This document shows positions 51,983 through 61,377 of a DNA stretch of 64,000 nucleotides, piece by piece. The position numbers and the translations under genes were made by a program. The notes beneath the pieces were generated by a model, which saw only the letters and a program-made list of their open reading frames with translations, was not told where the DNA came from and ran no database searches. The stretch lies in NCBI GenBank assembly GCA_014238125.1, contig JABABS010000083.1, positions 1 to 64,000 on the forward strand. The letters run 5' to 3'. The stretch comes from Phycisphaerales bacterium (GTDB lineage Bacteria; Planctomycetota; Phycisphaerae; Phycisphaerales; SM1A02). Position 1 is the stretch's first letter; the number at the start of each line of letters is the position of its first letter.

Positions 51983-53317
51983 ATGATCTACTCAATACTC
52001 GCTACAGCCCTTGATACAACCGCCGTAAATCCGATTTCCACTTGGATTAACTCTTTCGCATCCGATTGGATGAAGCAAGATTTCATTGGACTCGAATATT
52101 GGCGATGGGGCGCACTTGTACTTGCAATTGGCATAGGTCTTGCAGTGGATTTATTTGTGCGGGTAGCGCTTAGACATGTTCTTATGTCGATCACTAGTAC
52201 GGATCACCCTAGCTCAGAATTGAAAAAAATACTCCGGCAAGTTCCACGTCCAGCGGGCGTGGCAGCTGGCGGTGGCATTTGGCTCCTTCTCCTTCCTGTT
52301 GTTGGGTTGCCAGTTTTTGCAAATGGGATCATAGAACCAGCAATAAACGTGTACATAACCCTCGCTGCAATTTGGTTTGGATTTCGCGGAACTGATTTAA
52401 TTTCATGGGTAGCTTCTCAGAAAGCAAAAAAAACAGAGAACAAACTCGACGACTTGCTTGTTCCACTTCTTCGCAAAACACTCAAATCGATCGTGGTTGT
52501 ATTTGGCTTGATTTACCTCGCGAGTTCTTTGGAGATACAACTCGCACCACTCATTGCAGGCTTAGGCATTGGTGGTCTGGGTTTTGCTTTCGCAGCAAAG
52601 GACACGCTTGAAAACTTTTTTGGTTCAATTACCGTTATTCTCGACAAACCGTTTTCGATTGGCGATTGGATTGTTGTAGATGGTGTAGAAGGAACCGTTG
52701 AATCGGTTGGCATGCGATCAACACGAATACGTACTTTTTACGACACAATTGTCACTATACCAAACTCCATTTTGATTACTACAAAATGCAACAACTATTC
52801 CAAACGAAGATTTCGTCGTTGGAAACAAATGGTGAGTATTGCTTACGACACGCCTCCAGAAAAAATAGCAACGTTTTGTGAGGGCATTCGTGAATTATTA
52901 CGAATTCATCCATACACTCGAAAAGATTATTACCAAGTTTGGCTCAATGAGTTTGCAGGATCGAGCCTCGATATTTTGGTGTATGTTTTTTGGAAAACAC
53001 CAGATTGGCCAACAGAGTTGCGAGAACGCCACAGGTTCATGCTTGATATTATTCGTTTAGCTGGAGAACTTGGAGTGGAATTTGCATTCCCAACTAGCAC
53101 ACTTTACTTACGGAAAGAAGAAAAGTGGCAGGATGGTGCTAAATCAATCCCTGCAAAACGTCCTGCTGGTTGGGCAGAAAAAGCAGATGCAGAGGGTCGA
53201 GAAATTGTTGAATCATTTACCGAGGGTGATGATTGGCGATCTCATCTCCCTCCACCTTACACATTCACTGGCGCAAGAGATGGAGGCAGTGGTGGTGAAG
53301 GCGGTGGTGAGGGTTAA
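51983..53317 (+). CDS. Mechanosensitive ion channel (MscS family)
   Basis: A protein of about 444 residues with three to five membrane helices in the N-terminal half and the MscS pore and beta domain: GLGIGGLGFAFAAKDTLENFFGSITVILDKPF, then FSIGDWIVVDGVEGTVESVGMRSTRIRTFYDTIVTIPNS. The C-terminus is Gly/Ser-rich after the KWQDGA region. Such channels release solutes on hypo-osmotic shock. I take the ATG at 51983 as start; frames extending to 51878 add a non-hydrophobic leader. It converges on the cysteine desulfurase gene with a 4-bp overlap. Confidence 0.87.
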   Translation: MIYSILATALDTTAVNPISTWINSFASDWMKQDFIGLEYWRWGALVLAIGIGLAVDLFVRVALRHVLMSITSTDHPSSELKKILRQVPRPAGVAAGGGIWLLLLPVVGLPVFANGIIEPAINVYITLAAIWFGFRGTDLISWVASQKAKKTENKLDDLLVPLLRKTLKSIVVVFGLIYLASSLEIQLAPLIAGLGIGGLGFAFAAKDTLENFFGSITVILDKPFSIGDWIVVDGVEGTVESVGMRSTRIRTFYDTIVTIPNSILITTKCNNYSKRRFRRWKQMVSIAYDTPPEKIATFCEGIRELLRIHPYTRKDYYQVWLNEFAGSSLDILVYVFWKTPDWPTELRERHRFMLDIIRLAGELGVEFAFPTSTLYLRKEEKWQDGAKSIPAKRPAGWAEKADAEGREIVESFTEGDDWRSHLPPPYTFTGARDGGSGGEGGGEG

Positions 53318-54486
53318 GTTGCAACTAATTCGGGTTTTGCACATCGTTCAATTGCTTCAACTAAAAGTTGCACATCTTCTAGCGTGTGAAACGGTCCGAA
53401 TGAAACTCGCACTGTACCACCACAATCCGTAGTTCCCATTATTTGGTGTGCGTACGGAGCGCAGTGTAAACCAGCTCTACACTTGATCCCAGAAATAGTT
53501 TCGAGTCTTTTCGCAACAATGGTTGGTTGTTCCTTAAACTTTAAGGAAAAGACGCCGCAGCGGTTTGAATTTGTTTGTGCACCGACAATTCTAACTCCTG
53601 AAATGTTGTGTAACCCCTCTATAAAAGCATTGCACAAGTCCATTTCGAGGTTGTGGAGTGTTTCCACGCTCTGTTCTTTGATCCACTTCAAACTTGCAGT
53701 AAGACCATAAATGCCAATCATGTTGTGAGACCCAGATTCAAATTTATCTGGCAAATTAGTAGGCTGTACTGGATATTCGCTTGCACTTCCGGTTCCACCA
53801 AATCGGTGCGGAGTAATTATTTTCTCGACACCATTCTGCATGATTAATCCACCAGTACCAAGGGGACCAAGTAAGCCCTTGTGTCCAGGAAATGCAAGCA
53901 AGGCAATGTTCATTGTCTGCATATCAATATGGGTATGTCCCATTGTTTGCGCTGCGTCAACGAGAAGTGGAATATCCCCACACGCACTGCTAATAGCAGC
54001 AATGTCTTGCACGGTCCCAGTGACATTTGAACCATGTGCTATGGCTACAAGTTTTGTTGTTGGCGTGATTGCTGCTGCAATGGAGCTTGGGTCCACAATG
54101 CCAGTTTCATTGCAAGCATCTACAACTGTGATGGAAACGCCTTGTTTTTCGAGTGCATGCAACGGACGAAGGACAGAGTTGTGATCCATTGCGGTTGTAA
54201 CAATATGAACTTTTTCATTTTGAAAATGAGAAGCAATTCCCTGAATTGCAAGATTCAACGCATCTGTGCAGTTCAATGTAAAAATACAGTGCGTTTCAGA
54301 TGGAGCGTTTACAAGTTCGCAAAGCAACTCTCTGCACTCTCCGAGTACGTCTGTCGCTTCAGCCGCTTGCGCGTACGCGCCGCGCCCTGGGCTCGCGCCA
54401 CAATGTTCGTGGTATGCAATCATCGCGTCAATCACACATTGTGGTTTTGGAAAAGAAGTTGCAGCGTTGTCAAAGTACAGCTGCAT
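53314..54486 (-). CDS. Cysteine desulfurase / selenocysteine lyase-family aminotransferase (class V)
   Basis: A 390-residue PLP enzyme with the N-terminus LYFDNAATSFPKPQCV, AHGSNVTGTVQDI, DAAQTMGHTHIDM and the PLP Lys in FPGHKGLLGPLGTGG. A Cys in CRAGLHCAPYAHQ is the likely sulfur-carrying residue. The layout matches the aminotransferase V family that includes SufS-like desulfurases of unknown partner. It follows ald by 2 bp on the minus strand. Substrate identity is uncertain. Confidence 0.82.
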   Translation of the reverse strand: MQLYFDNAATSFPKPQCVIDAMIAYHEHCGASPGRGAYAQAAEATDVLGECRELLCELVNAPSETHCIFTLNCTDALNLAIQGIASHFQNEKVHIVTTAMDHNSVLRPLHALEKQGVSITVVDACNETGIVDPSSIAAAITPTTKLVAIAHGSNVTGTVQDIAAISSACGDIPLLVDAAQTMGHTHIDMQTMNIALLAFPGHKGLLGPLGTGGLIMQNGVEKIITPHRFGGTGSASEYPVQPTNLPDKFESGSHNMIGIYGLTASLKWIKEQSVETLHNLEMDLCNAFIEGLHNISGVRIVGAQTNSNRCGVFSLKFKEQPTIVAKRLETISGIKCRAGLHCAPYAHQIMGTTDCGGTVRVSFGPFHTLEDVQLLVEAIERCAKPELVAT

Positions 54487-54488
54487 TG

Positions 54489-55598
54489 TTAGACAGCAAG
54501 TGGCTCAAACTCTAAACCATGTGCTTCAGCAACAGGTTGATTTGTAAGAGATCCTCGATTCGTATTGATTGCATTTGCAAAATGATGGTCTCGTTTAGCG
54601 AGCGCATCAGCATTTGTAGATGCAAGTTTAATGACCCACGGCATCGTCGCATTTGTCAGTGCTTGGGTAGACGTTCTTGCAACAGCACCTGGCATATTGC
54701 CCACACAGTAATGAATAACACCATCAACTGTGTAGATTGGATCAGTGTGCGTTGTTACTTTTGCAGTTTCAACACAGCCGCCTTGATCAATTGCAACATC
54801 GACAATGACAGAACCTGTATCCATCAAAGAAAGGTTTTCTCTTGTAATAAGGTTTGGTGCCTTAGCGCCCGGTATAAGTACGGCGCCGATGACAAGATCA
54901 GCCCAAGCGAGATGGCTACGAATTGCTTCTGGGTCTGAGTAAATTGTTTTACAGTTTGGTGGCATGAACTGACCGAGCTCTCGCATGCGATCAATGTTGA
55001 TGTCCATGATGACAACATCTGCGCCCATGCCTGCAGCAACACTTGCAGCGCAAGTGCCAACAACACCACCACCAAGAACAAGGACCTTGCCAACTTCAAC
55101 TCCGGGAACGCCGCCGAGCAAAATGCCACAGCCGCCTTGTGGTCGTTCTAAATATTTGGCACCTTCTTGTACAGAAAGTTTTCCAGCAATTTCACTCATT
55201 GGAGTAAGCAAGGGGAGATGACCATGATCATCTGTGAGAGTCTCGTAGGCAACTGAAATGCAACCACGTTCCAAGCATCCAACTGTAAGATCCTTGTCGG
55301 CTGCGAAGTGGAAGTATGTGAAGACAGTTTGGCCATCTCTGATGAGCACAACTTCTCCAGGTTGAGGCTCTTTTACTTTTACAATAAGATCGGCACTCCC
55401 CCAAACCTCTTGGGCTGAATCGACAATTTTCGCTCCAGCAGCAATGTAGAGAGAATCCTCATATCCACACCCAATACCAGTTCCTGATTGGATGAGGACA
55501 GTATGGCCGTTTCGCACTAATACCTCAACTCCGACTGGTCGCATGCCAACTCGGTACTCATCTTTTTTAACTTCTGTGGGGACACCAATGATTGTCAT
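54489..55598 (-). CDS. ald: Alanine dehydrogenase
   Basis: A 369-residue NAD-dependent enzyme with the N-terminus IGVPTEVKKDEYRVGMRP, the Rossmann motif VLVLGGGVVGTCAA, the family VDVAIDQGGCVET and the MPGAVARTSTQALTNATMP signature. It interconverts alanine and pyruvate with ammonium. It is in one unit with the class V aminotransferase, an arrangement that suggests linked amino acid metabolism. Confidence 0.94.
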   Translation of the reverse strand: MTIIGVPTEVKKDEYRVGMRPVGVEVLVRNGHTVLIQSGTGIGCGYEDSLYIAAGAKIVDSAQEVWGSADLIVKVKEPQPGEVVLIRDGQTVFTYFHFAADKDLTVGCLERGCISVAYETLTDDHGHLPLLTPMSEIAGKLSVQEGAKYLERPQGGCGILLGGVPGVEVGKVLVLGGGVVGTCAASVAAGMGADVVIMDINIDRMRELGQFMPPNCKTIYSDPEAIRSHLAWADLVIGAVLIPGAKAPNLITRENLSLMDTGSVIVDVAIDQGGCVETAKVTTHTDPIYTVDGVIHYCVGNMPGAVARTSTQALTNATMPWVIKLASTNADALAKRDHHFANAINTNRGSLTNQPVAEAHGLEFEPLAV

Positions 55599-55724
55599 GA
55601 TTTACTCTCCATAAAGGGTTGCCAATTGGGAATCATATCGCAGAGGAGCCTAGAAGGCTATGGCGTGAGCTCGCATTTGGTACACTCGTCATCCCTTCTA
55701 TACTCAGGACAAAGGTACCCACCA

Positions 55725-57197
55725 ATGATTCAAAGAATTCTCATCTGTATCGTCACCATTCTGCTAGCTTCTACTTCACTCAAAGCAGGTGGTAGAGATA
55801 ATGTCATTTCTTTACTCAATAATTCTGACCTTGTAAAAGGAACAGAAGAAGCCCAAGCGTGGCGTATTTATTTTGATGGATGTATAGATTTAACTCAGCC
55901 ACCTCAGCCGCTGAGTAATACATTCAACATGAACACAGTTTGGCCGGAGATGAAAGGTTGGCAGGGTGTTGCAAGGTGGGCTTCAGAGAACGAACACATG
56001 GAAGCGGCAATCTTGGCTTCAGCAGGAAGAATTATTATTGGGCTTCCATATGGAAGTGAAAGTGTTCCACCGAGTTATCGTGATGCGGGGATTTTTGTAG
56101 AGATTGGTGAAGATGATCGACTTCATGTTGTAGATTATTCGTATATAGAAACTGTAGAACTCGCTTCGCTTTGGGCTACAGCAGAAAGTTACCGTCTCTT
56201 CCAAAGTGGCGAATCTTCTCGAGCATTAAAACTTGCTATGGCGCAATTGATCGTACTTCGTAAATTTTGTGACCGCATATTTCTAGATGAAAAAATTGCG
56301 TTCATGGAAATGCTTGGTGATGGGCTCGCGAATTTTAGGGACATGATGTACACGCACCGTGAAGCAATTTCACCAGAGAAATATCGTGAAATAGCAAGAG
56401 AATGGATTCCCTACCTCCGAGCAGATTCATCAAGATTACTATTGCCTGTGGGCGATCAGATAATTGCAGAAGCTTTGCTTGAAGAATTATTTACGACTCT
56501 TGGTGAGGCAGATTCAGCAAAATTCCGTGAAATTCTCACAGATATCCAAGTGAAGGAAGAGCCTCTGACTCGATTTGGCGCGGCAAGATTTTGGGAATCG
56601 ATGGCATATTCTAACAGTGGGCACGATGCTTCTGTAGAACGTCTTGAAAAGATTTACGACGAGTGGTGGAGGCGCTGGCGATTGCGGGCATTCCATCAAC
56701 AACTTGGCATTCATTCCGAATTAGAAAAAACTAATCCAGTTAGATATGCTGCAGTTCGTTTGATCGTTCGGGACATTCAGGGATTGTTTTACCAACGGGA
56801 TGTTCTTTGGACACAAATAAATGGCACCGCTGTTTCAGCGGCACTTTGTGGATACAAAAATCATTACGGTACGTATCCCAAGAGTTTAAAAATGTTGTAC
56901 GCACAGTTTTTACATCGAACGAGTAATCTAGATCGATTCAATGAATTGGAAAAACGTCAGGATTCGGATTGGTCACTGTTCAACGCACCAGTTGGTCATT
57001 TTCATTATCGAAGGATTGATAAAAAAACAGCTTTAGATACTGAAAACAGTGACCGGCTTTGGATTGATGAAGGTTCATGCATTCTTTACAGCGTTGCTTC
57101 GGATAACGAAGATAATCGTGGGAACAGTGGATCAACGGATTTGATTTTGTGGCCACCTATAAAAGTGTTAGAACGAAATGAAGGAATTGTAAAGTAA
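55725..57197 (+). CDS. Exported protein of unknown function
   Basis: A protein of about 490 residues. ATG 55725 begins a signal peptide (MIQRILICIVTILLASTSLKA, cleaved after AGG or SLKA). The rest is helical with many conserved aromatic residues (SYIETVELASLWATAESYRLF, EWWRRWRLRAFHQQ) and no recognised domain. It is directly before trxB, 2 bp away, so the two are co-transcribed; a link to periplasmic redox is possible but unsupported. The upstream ORF extension lacks signal-peptide character. Confidence 0.65.
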   Translation: MIQRILICIVTILLASTSLKAGGRDNVISLLNNSDLVKGTEEAQAWRIYFDGCIDLTQPPQPLSNTFNMNTVWPEMKGWQGVARWASENEHMEAAILASAGRIIIGLPYGSESVPPSYRDAGIFVEIGEDDRLHVVDYSYIETVELASLWATAESYRLFQSGESSRALKLAMAQLIVLRKFCDRIFLDEKIAFMEMLGDGLANFRDMMYTHREAISPEKYREIAREWIPYLRADSSRLLLPVGDQIIAEALLEELFTTLGEADSAKFREILTDIQVKEEPLTRFGAARFWESMAYSNSGHDASVERLEKIYDEWWRRWRLRAFHQQLGIHSELEKTNPVRYAAVRLIVRDIQGLFYQRDVLWTQINGTAVSAALCGYKNHYGTYPKSLKMLYAQFLHRTSNLDRFNELEKRQDSDWSLFNAPVGHFHYRRIDKKTALDTENSDRLWIDEGSCILYSVASDNEDNRGNSGSTDLILWPPIKVLERNEGIVK

Positions 57198-57199
57198 GC

Positions 57200-58162
57200 A
57201 TGTCTGAAATTGAAAATGTTGTCATTATTGGTAGTGGACCTGCAGGTTGGACTTCGGCGATTTACGCGGCGAGGGCTGACCTGAATCCGTTGTGTGTCAT
57301 TGGTGTTCCAAAAAGCACACCATCGATTGTCCTTCCGGGTGGACAATTGATGTTAACCACAGAAGTTGAGAATTATCCAGGTTTCCCTGAGGGAATTACA
57401 GGCCCTGAACTCATGGCTGGTTTTCAGAAACAAGCAGAGCGATTCGGCACAAGGATACTTACGCAAGATGTAGTTTCTTGTGATTTTTCCAAGCAACCCT
57501 TTGCTTTGACTACCTCTGGTGGCGAGACGATTTTCACTAAAACAGTCATCATCGCAACGGGTGCAACAGCGAATTGGCTTGGATTAGAAAATGAAATGCG
57601 ATTAGCTATGGGTGGTGGTGGTGTGAGTGCTTGCGCAGTTTGTGATGGCGCACTGCCTGTGTATCGCGATCAGCCTGTTGCGGTTGTTGGTGGTGGTGAC
57701 AGTGCTCTTGAAGAAGCGAGTTACTTAACAAAATTCGCTTCAGAAGTTTTTATTATTCACAGACGCGACGAATTTCGTGCATCAAAAGTTATGCAAAAAA
57801 GAATTTTCGATTCAAGCAAGGCAACACCAGTTTGGAACAAAACAGTTCTTGATGTTTTAGGCGAAGATTCGATTACAGGTATTTTGTTGAAAGACACAGA
57901 AACTGGAGAAGAATCAACGCTTGAAGTTAAAGGCATGTTCGTTGCAATTGGTCATACGCCAGCAACAACTTTTTTAGATGGAAGTGGCATCGAACTTGAT
58001 GACAAGGGGTACATTGCTTTGCATACGCGGAGTAGTGCTACGAACATAAAAGGTGTCTTTGCGGCAGGTGATGTTGCCGATTCGCACTATCGTCAAGCAA
58101 TCAGCGCAGCTGGTATGGGTTGCATCGCAGCCCTTGACGCTGAAAGTTACTTGGTAGAGTAG
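57200..58162 (+). CDS. trxB: Thioredoxin reductase
   Basis: A 320-residue FAD/NADPH enzyme. It has IIGSGPAGWTSAIYAARADL at the N-terminus, the redox pair in SACAVCDGAL (CxxC about residue 145), the NADPH Rossmann motif AVVGGGDSALEEA, and the C-terminal FAAGDVADSHYRQAISAAGMGC. It reduces thioredoxin. It follows the exported protein gene by 2 bp and is followed by a 120-bp gap with no clear feature. Confidence 0.95.
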   Translation: MSEIENVVIIGSGPAGWTSAIYAARADLNPLCVIGVPKSTPSIVLPGGQLMLTTEVENYPGFPEGITGPELMAGFQKQAERFGTRILTQDVVSCDFSKQPFALTTSGGETIFTKTVIIATGATANWLGLENEMRLAMGGGGVSACAVCDGALPVYRDQPVAVVGGGDSALEEASYLTKFASEVFIIHRRDEFRASKVMQKRIFDSSKATPVWNKTVLDVLGEDSITGILLKDTETGEESTLEVKGMFVAIGHTPATTFLDGSGIELDDKGYIALHTRSSATNIKGVFAAGDVADSHYRQAISAAGMGCIAALDAESYLVE

Positions 58163-58283
58163 AAGAACGCATAAGTTGGTGTATACAGGGTGACACATAC
58201 TTTGCGTGGCTGCAGCACGATATAAAGGTTTGTTTCCTGAATCACTCGAAGCGTTATGTTCTCATTCTTACAACTACTTTTTG

Positions 58284-59573
58284 CTACTCATCCGGTGCGA
58301 GTTTTGTAATGATTTTTGCGCCAACTGCATCGCCCCAGACATTTACTGCGGTTCTAAACATATCAAGGATACGATCCACACCAATAATGATGCCAATTGC
58401 AGCGACAGGCAATGGCCCGCTACTCGTTCCTGTAAGTGAACTATTGACTGCACCAATCACGATGACCATCGTGACTAATCCAGCTGATGGAATACCCGCT
58501 GCGCCAACTGCAGCAAGGGTCGCAGTAATTACAACAATAATCAATTGGCTCATATCAAGTTCAATACCAAATAGTTGAAAAAGGAAAACGACAGCAACTG
58601 CTTCATACAATGCAGTCCCGTCCATGTTAATTGTTGCGCCAAGTGGCAACACAAAGTTTGCTGCGCGTTTAGAACAGTTTCCTTCGTTTTCTGCAGCATC
58701 AATTGTGACAGGCAATGTTGCTGAACTAGAATCAGTGCCAATTGCCGTCATTAATGCGCGTTTCATTTGCCACATAAAACGGAAGGGGTGTGCTCGGGTA
58801 AATAACCACAACACAAATGGAAGCACAATTAGACCATGGATAAATAACCCTGATAGGACCGTTCCCATATACATGCCAAGTGGGCCAGTTATTGAATTAA
58901 AACCAATTCTGCCGACTGTCCAAGCGACCAAAAAGAATACGCCAATCGGGGTGAGCCAAATTACCCATTGCACCAAAATCATGATCGCTTCAAACGCTCC
59001 GCTGCATGCATCTCTCGCAACTTTTGTTTTCTCGCCACCTGCTGCAAGTGCAAGACCAATTGCAATTGCAAATACAATAATGCCAAGGGGTCTTCCGTTA
59101 ACCATGTCACTAAACACATTTGTTGGAACAAGTTGATGCAAAATATTCATCCAGGAAGATCCGAGTGTTTGCGCATCTCCCGAGGCAGATTGCATGACAG
59201 AGCTACTTTGCCGGAGTATTTCTTGTACTTCTGGGGCGAGAATGCCGGGCTGAATCCACGAGACGAGTGTTGTGCCAAGAATCACGGCTATCAACATCGT
59301 TGCGAAGTAATACAACAATGTCGCAGAACCAACGAGACCAAGTTTAGCGGGGTCGCCAATATTTGAAATGCCAGCTATCACACTGAATAAAATGAGCGGG
59401 ATGATGAGCAGTTTGAGAGGACGGATCAAGACTAGATCACCTGCTTGCTTGAGCCAGTGATCGTCATCGATGGAAACGCCTGCTTGGAACAAGCCAAATT
59501 CGCCATAGAGTGCACCAAGTACAAGCCCAAGAAGTATTAAAAATGTCAATAAATTCGTTCGCCGTTTCTTCAT
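58284..59573 (-). CDS. Dicarboxylate/amino acid:cation symporter (DAACS family)
   Basis: A protein of about 429 residues with eight or so helices and the conserved re-entrant motifs: a Ser-rich segment SSSATLPVTIDAAE, LPLGATINMDGTALYEAVA and AAVGAAGIPSAGLVTMVIV. Such symporters take up glutamate, aspartate or C4-dicarboxylates with Na+ or H+. I take ATG 59573 as start. It is divergent from asnB with only 19 bp between starts, so the two promoters lie within each other's coding sequence. Confidence 0.9.
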   Translation of the reverse strand: MKKRRTNLLTFLILLGLVLGALYGEFGLFQAGVSIDDDHWLKQAGDLVLIRPLKLLIIPLILFSVIAGISNIGDPAKLGLVGSATLLYYFATMLIAVILGTTLVSWIQPGILAPEVQEILRQSSSVMQSASGDAQTLGSSWMNILHQLVPTNVFSDMVNGRPLGIIVFAIAIGLALAAGGEKTKVARDACSGAFEAIMILVQWVIWLTPIGVFFLVAWTVGRIGFNSITGPLGMYMGTVLSGLFIHGLIVLPFVLWLFTRAHPFRFMWQMKRALMTAIGTDSSSATLPVTIDAAENEGNCSKRAANFVLPLGATINMDGTALYEAVAVVFLFQLFGIELDMSQLIIVVITATLAAVGAAGIPSAGLVTMVIVIGAVNSSLTGTSSGPLPVAAIGIIIGVDRILDMFRTAVNVWGDAVGAKIITKLAPDE

Positions 59574-59592
59574 GTTAGGTAGGCTACCAAGC

Positions 59593-61377
59593 ATGTGCGG
59601 TATTGCGGGCATTTGTAGACGAGATGGACGACCAATTCCTGAGCATTGGGTCGCAATGCTCGATGATTCGATCGCGAGACGTGGCCCTGATGCCGCAGGG
59701 CGGTTTCATGACTTTGCTGATGGTGTAGAAATTTTGATGCTCCATCGCCGTTTAAGCATCATTGATCACACTGGTGGTGGGCAACCAATGGTTTCGTACG
59801 AAAATGATACACCAGAATTGGCAATGGTCTTCAACGGGTGTATTTATAACAACACCAAGTTGCGGAAAGAACTTAGTTCTCAAGGCGCCACGTTTATAAG
59901 CGATCATAGCGATACCGAAACGTTGTTCAAGGCGTACGAACAGTGGGGGGCAAGTTGCACAGACCACATTGATGGTATGTACGCCGTTGCAATGTGGGAT
60001 CGAAGGACGTTGCAACTTTCCTTGTATCGCGATCCCTACGGACAGAAGCCACTGTATTTTTTGAATTTTGGCGAAGCTGGAGATGGTTGTGTCTTTTGTT
60101 CGAATCCTGCTCCACTGCAAAAAATTGCACATGAACTAGGTCTTGATAATTTTACTTCAAATGAAGTGCAGCGATATTTACAACTTGGATATTTGACAGG
60201 CGATGCTACGTTGGTTCAACCGGTACGCCGCGTTAATCACAAAATTGTTCCTCTACAACCTACAAATGAAACTGTAGAAGACGCAATTCGCGGAAGTGTA
60301 ATCGATCACCTTGAATCGGACGTACCCCTAGGTTGTTTTTTAAGTGGCGGAGTGGACTCATCATTGATAGCAGCATTCGCGCAGCAGGAACTCGGAAACT
60401 TGCAAACGTATTGTGTCAAGATGGATGACCCTGCATACGATGAATCTTCGTACGCCTTGGAAGTTGCGAAACATCTTGGTACGACGCATCAAACACTTCG
60501 AGTTTCAATGGATCCTGCAGCCGATCTATTGACTTTGATTGGGCAACTTGGACAACCATTTGCAGACAGTTCGATTTTACCTACGTATTGGATTAGCAAG
60601 GCTGCTAGAAAAGAAGTGACTGTTGCGCTCTCAGGGGACGGCGGAGATGAGTTATTTCTTGGCTACAACCGATATCTTGCAATCAATACAATTTCAAGGT
60701 GGCACTCTATATTGGCACGAATTCCTTGGGGTGGAGGCTCAAAGCCTCGTTCTGTTTCTGAAAAACTTGGCCGAATGGCCGATGCCGCAAGAGACTGGCC
60801 GCTTTGTAATGTTGCATCGATCGAATCGATATTTTCCAGAAAGGAAATAGAATCTTTGACAGGCGAACCCTTTGTGGATGCGGTGACACCTGACATGCAA
60901 TACTCAACGCTTCGACGATTACAACAATTTGATATTGAACATTATCTTCCTTGTGACTTACTTCGCAAGGTTGACACCGCGTCGATGGCGGTTGCATTAG
61001 AAGTTCGGTCTCCATTTTTGTCAATGCGAGTTCGAAATGCAATAGCGCCTCTAACAACACGAGAACTCTTGGTTGGTGGTAGGAAGGGTCTGCTGCGATC
61101 AATAGCAAAGAAGTATTTACCGGATCACATAGTTGATCGTCCGAAGATGGGATTTGCTGTGCCGCTTGCGAGTTGGTTGCTAAATGAACAAAGCAGCCTT
61201 GGAAAACTTACAAGTGATGTATTGCTCTCAAGTGATCCTTTTTCCGGACTTAATATTGATACAAAAATTGTTGCAAAGATGATGCACGAACATCGCACTG
61301 AGCGTCGAAACCATGAACACAAACTGTTTTCTCTTCTTACGCTTGCTCTTTGGAGTCAGCGGGATTTTGCATCATGA
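59593..61377 (+). CDS. asnB: Asparagine synthase (glutamine-hydrolysing)
   Basis: A 594-residue protein. Cys2 after MCGIAGICRRDG is the glutaminase nucleophile, followed by RRGPDAAGRF and HRRLSIIDH of the N-terminal GATase domain. The C-terminal synthase has the PP-loop FLSGGVDSSLIAAFA and ALSGDGGDELFLGYNRYL. It makes Asn from Asp, Gln and ATP, or a related amide in surface polymer synthesis. ATG 59593 is required to give Cys2. Its last 41 bp overlap the convergent aspS gene. Confidence 0.93.
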   Translation: MCGIAGICRRDGRPIPEHWVAMLDDSIARRGPDAAGRFHDFADGVEILMLHRRLSIIDHTGGGQPMVSYENDTPELAMVFNGCIYNNTKLRKELSSQGATFISDHSDTETLFKAYEQWGASCTDHIDGMYAVAMWDRRTLQLSLYRDPYGQKPLYFLNFGEAGDGCVFCSNPAPLQKIAHELGLDNFTSNEVQRYLQLGYLTGDATLVQPVRRVNHKIVPLQPTNETVEDAIRGSVIDHLESDVPLGCFLSGGVDSSLIAAFAQQELGNLQTYCVKMDDPAYDESSYALEVAKHLGTTHQTLRVSMDPAADLLTLIGQLGQPFADSSILPTYWISKAARKEVTVALSGDGGDELFLGYNRYLAINTISRWHSILARIPWGGGSKPRSVSEKLGRMADAARDWPLCNVASIESIFSRKEIESLTGEPFVDAVTPDMQYSTLRRLQQFDIEHYLPCDLLRKVDTASMAVALEVRSPFLSMRVRNAIAPLTTRELLVGGRKGLLRSIAKKYLPDHIVDRPKMGFAVPLASWLLNEQSSLGKLTSDVLLSSDPFSGLNIDTKIVAKMMHEHRTERRNHEHKLFSLLTLALWSQRDFAS

